Shown here piece after piece: positions 56,958 to 64,000 of a stretch of 64,000 bases of DNA. The notes under the pieces were generated by a model, which was not told the origin of the DNA, did not search any database, and was given only the letters and a program-made list of their open reading frames with translations. This DNA comes from Bemisia tabaci (taxonomy: Eukaryota; Arthropoda; Insecta; Hemiptera; Aleyrodidae): contig NC_092800.1 in assembly GCF_918797505.1 (NCBI RefSeq), positions 27,612,914 to 27,676,913 of the forward strand. The letters run 5' to 3'. Each line of letters begins with the position of its first letter. Position 1 is the first letter of the stretch. The translations under genes and the position numbers were made by a program.

Positions 56958-57098
56958 ATGACGCGTCGTCTAAGTGTCGCAGCGATATTAGCGTTCGTCC
57001 TGGCAGCGAGGGTCGGCAGGGCGGTCAAGATAGCTTCGCAGTTTGACGCGCCTTCAATCCGGCGGACCTGCAACATGCTTACACCCGTGGTCAAATAG
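56958..57098 (+). CDS. possible secreted micropeptide, copy 2 (46 aa)
   Basis: Same frame as copy 1 with one visible amino-acid change (KISSQ to KIASQ). It has the same length and stop. The reverse strand is open across 56888-57214. Confidence 0.3.
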   Translation: MTRRLSVAAILAFVLAARVGRAVKIASQFDAPSIRRTCNMLTPVVK

Positions 57099-57438
57099 TT
57101 GTATGTCACGCCTGCCGTTAACGAACTTAAATATCGATGGTTCCACGCGAAAAGGAGCTGATTTTCCTCGATTGCAAGGTTGCAAACCACGGTTAATGCT
57201 TCCCTTTCATTCAATATTTTTCAAAAGATACGCGCTAATTCTCTGAAAAATTTACAATAACTTCACGAACGATTTTAATTGAAATCACGGGAAATTTCGT
57301 CACAATATTAGAATTGGTCCAATTTTCCTTTTTTTCTTTTTACCAAAAAAAAAACCGCGGTCCAAGATTCTAAATCGTAGCTATTATGATAGTTATTTTT
57401 GTTTTTTTACGGTTAAAATTAGAAGAAAGTCATAAATA

Positions 57439-57570
57439 ATGACGCGTCGTCTAAGTGTCGCAGAGATTTTAGCGTTTGTCCCGCCAGCGAGGATCGGCAG
57501 GGCGGTCAAGACATCGGGTGAAGTAAAGGCGAGGAAAATGTGTTCTTGTAGAACATTGTGCGTTTGTTAA
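57439..57570 (+). CDS. possible secreted micropeptide, copy 3 (43 aa, different C-terminus)
   Basis: Starts MTRRLSVAEILAFVPPARIG; after residue 24 the sequence differs and ends in a Cys-containing tail (KMCSCRTLCVC). The two prolines and the glutamate weaken the hydrophobic core, so this copy may be decayed. Confidence 0.2.
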   Translation: MTRRLSVAEILAFVPPARIGRAVKTSGEVKARKMCSCRTLCVC

Positions 57571-57805
57571 GGCTAGATTAGGTGGAGTTAGTAGGTTAGT
57601 AAGGTAAGGTAAGGTCAGGTTAGCTTAAGTTAGATTAGATAAGAAAAGTATACTATTTCCTATTACGATGAAGAATGGAAGGACATTAAAAGTGAGGGAG
57701 GTCCCCGTGCTATTGGACTCTTTGCTCTAGCGAGGAGGTGAAAAGTTGAGCGATGAGCACGCGGAGTCCTAGATCTTGGTCCTTGGACGAGATGATCAGA
57801 CAAGT

Positions 57806-58369
57806 GAATCAGTGAGTTCGAAAACACACCAACTTGGGTTTTTTTCGATTTTCGCTTTTTTGCGGTTTAGTAACACTTATGAATAGAAGCATCTGCTCTC
57901 AAAAGGAAATTTCGAAATTGCCATCGGAAGTGCTCGAAACAGCGACGGGAAAAGGGAAAAATCTAAGTATTTCATTGGAAATACCAATTTTTGGCCATTT
58001 CAAGGGAAACAGGTGATCACCCGATTTTGCGGTTTTCTTTTTCGGCTCAGTATACCTTGTACCAACAAGTTATAAAAATATTCAAGCGTTATTCAGGTCG
58101 AAAAATATACATTTTTCTGGGCAGACTATGAATCTGAAAGTCGGTGAAAACGAAAACACACCAACTCGGAAAGTTTTAAACGCTTAATTCTCTGTCATCA
58201 AACATGATGTATCGATTTCAACTTGGTGCTTTACTAAGTCTCTAAGTACTTGTCCTTTGGCACCGAAAAGGTTTTTGTTAAACTAACTTCTTCGCCCGCT
58301 GCGCAGTTTTAGGTGTTTCCTGAACAATTTCTTTTTTCCGAGTTGGTGTGTTTTCGAACTCACTGATTC
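57806..58369. mobile_element. inverted-repeat element, GAATCAGTGAGTTCG ends
   Basis: 564 bp with about 30-bp inverted ends (GAATCAGTGAGTTCGAAAAC and 'gttttcgaactcactgattc'). It is flanked by a perfect AAGT at 57802-57805 and 58370-58373. A third copy of the acacaccaactcgg motif occurs inside near 58158. It lies about 125 bp upstream of the carboxylesterase start codon, so it may lie in that gene's promoter. Confidence 0.82.
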
Positions 58370-58495
58370 AAGTATATTAAGGGTGAAAGGTGAGCCTAAA
58401 GTTCGATGTCTTGGACGAGATGCTGCATAATCGGAAACTATGTTCAATGATGCAGGTTTCGAGCCAACCCGTTATTTTACGAATATACAACCATA

Positions 58496-58696
58496 ATGGA
58501 GATTGAAGCATGGACAAAATGGATGTTGCTGGTTGTCGCTGCAGGCGTTTGTTTTTGTGAAAATATTGAAGTTTCAACACCTAAGGGTAAAATCATCGGG
58601 TCTGACAGACTTAGGACAATATTTGGCGATCGTATCATTTACAGCTTCACTAACATCCCCTATGCTAAGCCTCCTGTTGGAATTATGAGGTTCCAG
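58496..58696 (+). CDS. carboxylesterase exon 1
   Basis: 67 codons, signal peptide plus the PYAKPPVG motif, ending RFQ at donor CAG|GTAAGT. Confidence 0.9.
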
Positions 58697-61600
58697 GTAA
58701 GTCCCAAGCTAAGATGAGCTTTATACTGCCGTCCACAGCAAAATCGTCGTAACTCCACTCAAAAATGTTCCCTTCTTTCCCGCACGTACTGCCCTATTAC
58801 AAGAAAATTCAATTGCCCCAAGGTTTCATTTTTTAATTTTTAGTTCCTAATGGTGTGGCGAAGTTGTATTGAAAAATGAAGGCAGGGTCGGACTGGCTCG
58901 CATTTGAGGGGCGTAGACCCTTGGCTGGTTAAAGGGGCGTAATGTGAAATTTCCCAGGAGAACATTCCTTACGTGAAGGAATGCTCAGAGAATTTTGGCA
59001 AAGCAGCTCAAGTTTACGCTATTTTCAGGTTCAAATTTGATGAATCGTACAGAATAAAAATTGCAAAATTGAACGTATTGAAGTAACCGATAGACTTCTG
59101 AGATTAAAGAATAAATAAAAATTTCTAATTTTTCATACAGGATGATTTTTTTTTTATCTACATAAAAAATTATGCTTTCCTTCAAAATCCTCCAGGAACC
59201 GGAGGAACTGGACTCCTGGGACGACCCTATTAATGCAACCACAAAGGTCCCTTATTGCCCTCAACTTGTGAATGATAATGCCCCTTATCCGCAGGTCATG
59301 GGGACGGAAGACTGTCTTGCTCTCAATGTGTATACACCGAAGGTAGGTCATAGAATCACAGACTGAAGAATACGAGGAGGTAAGCAAATATTCTCAAGTT
59401 TGTCAGTTAATATTTATTATGACGATCAGCAACTAGGTTATTTACGTCGGAGACTAGGAATTTACCTTCCATTTTGTAAAGCATTTCTATATATATGCAG
59501 GTCAAATCGTCACTTTCCGGCCCAAAGTATCACAAGCGTCATGCGACTTTTAAAAGCTTCCGCCGACATTTCATTTTTTTTACAGAGAAATTGATCGACG
59601 AAGCTGTCCGAAAATTTCATTAAATTATCTTTGTGATGTCGATAAAATTCAGTGACATTTTCAAACAAATTCAACCAAACGATTTCTCTGTAAAAAAATA
59701 AAATGGCAGCGGCAATTTTTAAACGTCGCATGGCGCCTGTGATACTTTGGCCGAAAATGACGAAATATTTATACATTGGAATGCGAATTGGCTGGCTGAG
59801 CTCTCAAATTAGAAAGGAAGATGATAATCGAGCCACAAGCCAAAAAAAAAAAAAAAAAAAAAAAAAAATTGTATTCAATTGGATGATGAGCAAGCAATTA
59901 ATTGACAAAGGCGAAATGACAAAAGAAAGAAACTTACAACACACCAGATGTTTCGATCCATCATTTTATAGTCATCATTTCTCGTTTAGTGTATGTAAGT
60001 TTCTTTTGTCATCTTTTCTCTGTCAATTGCTCGCTTGAGGTTAGCATCATGTAATTGAATACATCACAATTTGTTTTGTTTTAGTGTATTTTCCGAAGGA
60101 AAAATACACTATTGCATTCTCCCTCATGGTGGCGGGCCATCCTCAATTGATCCATTAACACCTTAGAGGAGAGATCAAAATATTGTACAGAATTTAAAAA
60201 TTTAAAGTAGGGGTCACAAAAGGTAGTACAAAATTAAAAGTTAGGACAAGGAAAGAATACATTAAATTTGGAGATTAATTCGTTTAATAAACAAACAATC
60301 TGGCTCACCGTAACATCGATAAGAAGCTAAAATTTTACAAAAATTTCAATTATACGGCAGTAACAATTTAAACTAGCCCGTCTACGAATTACACATGAAA
60401 AAACACATGATAACACTTTTAAATCGCCTTTCGCCTTTATCATAGGAGGATATAAGATGTGCATAACCTCAAACTTGCTTGCTGATAACAGTCATCTTGA
60501 CTGTTTATTAACGGCCGTAAGAACATCGTGTCAGCCTATTTTCACGCGACCAATGAAAAACTGGCACAGAAATGGCCGTACTCTGTCTATATAGGCACTC
60601 TAGTCATCGATTGCACGTAATCAGTCTGTTTCTGCTAGGTTAACAAATCGGCAAAACTTCCAGTGATGATCTTCTTTCATGGCGGAAATTTCGATGCAGG
60701 GAGTAGCGCCACTTATGGGCCAGAGCTAATGCTGGATAAAGACATCTGCTTGGTAACCGTGAATTATAGATTGGGTGTTCTAGGTATGCTTTTCCCGCCA
60801 TTCTGTGAACTTTGCACTTGGAAACTTTGTAACAAAATTTTCTAGACTTTCAGAGAGGCATAAATACTCCGAAACACAAAAGACCTTGTCCATTTGACCA
60901 AAGGTTTGCGGAACTCTCAGCTGCGCAATAAGCATCCTTTTGCGCCCCTTTTGGGCGCAGACGAAATGAGTTTCAACTTACATGTAGCTTTAACTTATTC
61001 CGCCAAAGTTCCGGGAGCTCTGCGCATGCATGTGAGTTGTTGATATTCAAAGCTCATAGATATATTTTAATGAGATTCATTAACTAATTGATTTAAAGCT
61101 TACTGTACTTCTAATGTCGTCGCTGAAACCCACCATGGTTTCATGGTAACTACTTATGTATCGAGGAAGCCGGGTGTACTACACTTTTTTGGTGGCAAAT
61201 AAAGCTCTAAGGGCTCCCCCAGGCATTATTTTTGGAAAAAGTAATCTGATACTTCTGCATGGACAATTTTGGAGTCATTTAAAAAAAAAATTAGACACAC
61301 ATCACTTATCAAGTTCTTCCTACTTCAGACTTTTACCTAAGTTTTTCATTGGAATATTGAAGTTTGCTTTCTAGGTCTTCTCGAATCAATTTATGAATAA
61401 TAATATGGAGAGTTCGGCTTGCTGGTAGTTTATAGAAACAATTGTTAATACAGTCTGAAGACAATGGATCCCCATCAAGCTTTCATTCTGCCTTGCTAAG
61501 GAAGAACGCCATATGAACATTCGAGAGTTGCCAAATTTCCCTTGATGAAACTTGTATCTTTGACTTCATTCATGCATAGCTCTCTTGGATTTTTCCAGAT

Positions 61601-63499
61601 ATTTTAGATTGAATTGCGTACAAAATTGTCTAAAAATTTTGGGAGAAAATATTCACAATTTTTCCAGTAAATTCGGTTTTTATCGAAGGAAACTTGGCAA
61701 CGCTTGAAAGCTCCCACGGCGTTCTTTCTTAGCACGGCAGTATTTATTCCTCTGTTTTTCAACAGGCTTTCTTACCACTTGCGATGAATTTATCCCTGCG
61801 AACATTGGTTTGAAAGATCAGTCATTGGCTATTAGATGGGTCCATGATAATATTGAATACTTTGGTGGGAATCCTGATCTGATCACCGTAATGGGAGAGA
61901 GCGCAGGGGCTGCATCAACTCATTTGCATCTCTTGTCACCACTCAGCAAAGGTGAGTTTGGACACCCAAATAAGTAACAGTAAAAGCAAAGACGAATTAG
62001 CCAATATGCCAGGATTCTGGAACACAGAGAAATGAATGGCGGGCAGTAAGCCTGCATCTCCCCCTTCTAAATTTATAGGATGGATAAATGTTTTGTCGTT
62101 TGTCGTGTTATCAAATTGTGTTTTGAAATAATCCTCTCTTATTATAATTTTTGTGAGCAACTTCACCGAAATCTATGTAATAAAATGACGTATAAAATGT
62201 CATATTATTTCATGGATTTCATTTTATATTTTAAAATATTATTTCTTATAGTTTTTAAATGCAATTGTCTACGGGAAAATGTGCATAATAATTCAATATT
62301 GAGTTATGCCGCCGTGCTGAGGGAAAACATCGTATAAGCCTTCGGATGTTGCCGAATTTCCTTCAACAAATCACGAATTTTCGGGAAAATTATTGAACAA
62401 TTTTCCTCCAATTTTTCTCTAAGAATTCTTTTCGTAATTTTATCAAAAAATTCTTAAAATTTCAAAAAAAATACTTAAAACTCTCTTAGAAATTAATATT
62501 CTCTGAGAGGAAATTTGGGAAAATTCTAATGCCCATACAACGTTTTTCCTTAGCACTTCAGCATTGAAATCAAATCTAAGACTGCACGGGTGTAATTTTT
62601 AAGGAACTTTACAAGGTTCCTTAAAACTGTGCAGATGTGTTCCTACTGTGCAGATTTACAAATCTGCACAGTAGAAAAAGTGCCTCCATATCGACGGTGT
62701 AGGTCGGAAATTACATAACTCGTTTGCGGTGTCTGAAAATCTCCGCCTCTATATTATTTTTTTGAAGGAGAACAAATTGACATCATTCCTAGAAGTTTTT
62801 GCAAAATTTTTTTCGCACAGAGCAGAAAAAGCATGGCAGTTTTAAACAATTGCCATTGAGTATAGTTTTCCGTTTAAAAAATAAAGCACAATAGGAAGTT
62901 TACGACGCGACGTCTCAACCCGAGTTATGTGATTGCCGACTTACACCGTCGATATGTACTTATCTGTATTTTATGCGTCTAAATATTTGCTCTACACTGA
63001 AAAAAAAGTAGCTTGGATCAAGCATGATAATTCTTGAATTTGCCTCCAAGAACTTTCTTTATCTTGCTTTAAGCTGACTTTTCCTTGATTCAAGAAAAAT
63101 AATGCTTGGGTTAAGCAAAAAAGTAGCTTATATTAACCAGCAAAATTATTGATTTAAGAAGAAATACTTCTTGGGGGCAAATTTAAGATTATTTTTTTCC
63201 AGTGTACGAAGTTGAGAAAAATACATAAAACTAATGATGCTCTGAAGTAAATAATCCTTATAAGCTTAGGCACTGAAGAAATGATTTTCCTTTCTGATCT
63301 AGATTATATTCAACGGGGCATTATAATGAGCGGAACCGTGGATTGTCCCTGGGGATTTATGACCCGCCGGCTCGCCGTGTACAGGACGAAGGCATTGGCT
63401 GTGCTGTGCGGTTGTCCCCCTAATCCCTCATCGGAGCTCCGGGAGTGTCTGCAAACTGTCCCGCTTCAGCAAATCCTGGATGCAGCTCGGAAGTTTCAT
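58496..63499 (+). CDS. secreted carboxylesterase, 5' part (five exons, 292 codons; runs off the window)
   Basis: Type-B carboxylesterase (alpha/beta-hydrolase): hydrolyses carboxylic esters, in insects often of xenobiotics or pheromones. Exons 58496-58696, 59196-59342, 60639-60783, 61766-61951 and 63303-63499 join in phases 0, 0, 1, 1, 0 with GT-AG introns. Residues 1-21 form a signal peptide. Family motifs in order: [12 protein letters not shown] (51-62), YCPQ and [11 protein letters not shown] (a Cys pair expected to form the first disulfide), oxyanion-hole HGGN (130-133), [11 protein letters not shown], the nucleophile elbow GESAG with Ser210, and RGIIMSGT. The catalytic Glu and His and the C-terminal half lie beyond 64000. 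Introns hold several MITEs. The start is the first ATG and gives the signal peptide. Whether it is a detoxifying esterase or a non-catalytic relative cannot be settled here. Confidence 0.9.
59196..59342 (+). CDS. carboxylesterase exon 2
   Basis: 49 codons after acceptor CTCCAG, starting [11 protein letters not shown] and ending LNVYTPK at donor AAG|GTAGGT. It continues exon 1 in phase 0. Confidence 0.88.
59505..59766. mobile_element. MITE in carboxylesterase intron 2
   Basis: About 262 bp with arms of about 90 bp ('cggcccaaagtatcacaagc' versus 'ctgtgatactttggccg', and 'acagagaaat' versus 'atttctctgt'). A single arm of this family is at 16608-16690. Confidence 0.8.
60083..60112. repeat. small hairpin in intron 2
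   Basis: TAGTGTATTTTCC-GAA-GG followed by AAAAATACACTA: a 12-13-bp stem with a GAA loop and one unpaired base. Confidence 0.7.
60639..60783 (+). CDS. carboxylesterase exon 3
   Basis: 145 bp after acceptor [24 protein letters not shown] to NYRLGVL plus one base, donor CTAG|GTATGC. Confidence 0.88.
61488..61740. mobile_element. MITE, CTGCCGTGCTAAGG family, copy 6, in intron 3
   Basis: 253 bp, CTGCCTTGCTAAGGAAGAAC to 'gcgttctttcttagcacggc'-ag; flanks CATT and TATT. Its right end is 25 bp from exon 4. Confidence 0.88.
61766..61951 (+). CDS. carboxylesterase exon 4
   Basis: 186 bp after acceptor TTCAACAG. Holds [20 protein letters not shown] and GESAG, donor AAAG|GTGAGT. A MITE ends only 25 bp before it. 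Confidence 0.9.
62309..62561. mobile_element. MITE, CTGCCGTGCTAAGG family, copy 7, in intron 4
   Basis: About 253 bp; decayed ends (gccgtgctgagggaaaacat and 'cgtttttccttagcacttca'-g) and many A/T runs inside. Confidence 0.7.
62643..62674. repeat. perfect 15-bp-stem hairpin in intron 4
   Basis: CTACTGTGCAGATTT-AC-AAATCTGCACAGTAG. Just upstream AAGGAAC...GTTCCTT (about 62600-62621) forms a second small hairpin. Confidence 0.85.
62687..62956. mobile_element. MITE, CATATCGACGGTGTA family, in intron 4
   Basis: 270 bp with inverted ends CATATCGACGGTGTAGGTCG and 'ttacaccgtcgatatg', continuing through 'acataactcg/cgagttatgt'. Confidence 0.8.
62995..63204. mobile_element. CACTGAAAA-type MITE in intron 4
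   Basis: 210 bp, CACTGAAAAAAAAGTAGCTT to TTTTTTTCCAGTG, flanked by TA on both sides (62993-62994, 63205-63206). It ends about 98 bp before exon 5. Confidence 0.8.
63303..63499 (+). CDS. carboxylesterase exon 5
   Basis: 197 bp after acceptor GATCTAG. Encodes [18 protein letters not shown] onward with three further Cys (CGC, EC), donor CAT|GTAAGG. Confidence 0.85.
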
Positions 63500-63506
63500 G
63501 TAAGGA

Positions 63507-63606
63507 GATATCGTTCTGATATCGTACTGATACGATGTTGGTATCATTCTGACATGGTGCTGATATAATGTTGATATCATTCTGATATGGTGCTGATATG
63601 ATTTTG
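63507..63606 (+). repeat. 33-bp minisatellite just inside intron 5
   Basis: Three units of the type 'atatcattctgatatggtgc'-tgatatgatgttg (34, 33, 33 bp) begin 7 bp after the exon 5 donor. Confidence 0.85.
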
Positions 63607-63744
63607 ATATCGTAGAGAATCGGCCAATTCACGTTTTGATATCATGCTGATCAACTATACCAGGGATAGCTTACGACCGATGGACCACTAAATAAGGTAC
63701 GAAGTCAGAACATCACACACCCATATACAAGTCACAGTCTCAAT

Positions 63745-63840
63745 CAGAATTTCACGTAAAACACGATTTTCGTATGGAAAATTACTGAAATCATTTCCTA
63801 AGTAAGATACTAACGTTTTTATTTAACAATGGTTATTTGG
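63745..63840. repeat. dispersed repeat fragment, shared with 9600-9690
   Basis: 'gaatttcacgtaaaacacga', 'aattactgaaatca' and 'tactaacgtttttattt' appear in the same order as at 9600-9690. Nothing further was recognised up to 64000. Confidence 0.5.
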
Positions 63841-64000
63841 ATTGCCTGGTCACGAGAAACGCAATATTCTACGCGAGTTCAATCGTGTGCTACAACGGTT
63901 TCGGCAGGCTTCTCAATCAAGCAATGTTCATTTTCCACCCTGTGTTGCTCAAACTATAAACAACTTGCTATAGCTGAGCCAAAACATCAAGATCGAGATT

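Larger units (their letters stand above)
56412..57570. repeat. tandem repeat, period about 480 bp, 2.4 copies
   Basis: Copies start at 56412, 56891 and 57371 with a 'taacgtaggtat' phrase. Within copies 1 and 2, about 260 bp (56470-56730 and 56949-57209) are almost identical, while the AT-rich remainder is visibly diverged. The third copy is truncated and switches to unrelated sequence near 57520. Confidence 0.85.

Overview
This is eukaryotic, insect-like genomic DNA. It is AT-rich, with an intron-containing animal carboxylesterase gene, GT-AG introns of 0.5 to 1.4 kb, an LTR retrotransposon with a tRNA-Ser-type primer site, and many short inverted-repeat (MITE-type) elements, several with exact target-site duplications. 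My guess is a hemipteran, possibly a whitefly such as Bemisia, from recalled familiarity with the repeat families; the sequence alone does not prove it. I see no bacterial genes, CRISPR array, rRNA or complete tRNA. Most open frames here are chance frames in repeats.

Layout. 1-2872: gene-poor, one hAT-type MITE and a short tandem repeat. 2873-7020: a cluster of GC-rich mini-hairpins followed by a three-unit higher-order repeat built from about 130-bp subunits that carry a recurring AAGATGGCGGCC motif. 7200-20522: a mosaic of MITE families, including a tandemly amplified hAT-like element at 8452-9546. 20618-29560: an 8.9-kb inverted repeat with nearly identical 1.5-kb arms; the left arm is interrupted by a second inverted-repeat element whose empty site is preserved in the right arm. 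30035-31879: one long exon for a secreted Ser/Thr/Asn-rich, mucin-like protein. 32215-42560: about 10 kb of AT-rich DNA that is almost free of the repeats seen elsewhere. 42561-46544: more MITEs, poly(A) tracts and a possible first exon. 47540-52171: an intact LTR retroelement with two LTRs identical by eye and one 1,077-codon frame encoding only a Gag-like protein. 53054-53283: an almost perfect 111-bp-arm hairpin. 56412-57570: a 480-bp tandem repeat in which a 46-residue signal-peptide-like frame is conserved. 58496 to the right edge: the first five coding exons of a secreted carboxylesterase, with MITEs in its introns; the gene runs off the window.

Only two host genes are well supported, the mucin-like protein and the carboxylesterase. 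There is no operon-like cooperation between them. The most unusual objects are the Gag-only LTR element, the long hairpin, the mini-hairpin cluster with its higher-order repeat, the large palindrome with its datable nested insertion, and the duplicated signal-peptide-like micro-frames. All repeat boundaries and identities were read by eye.
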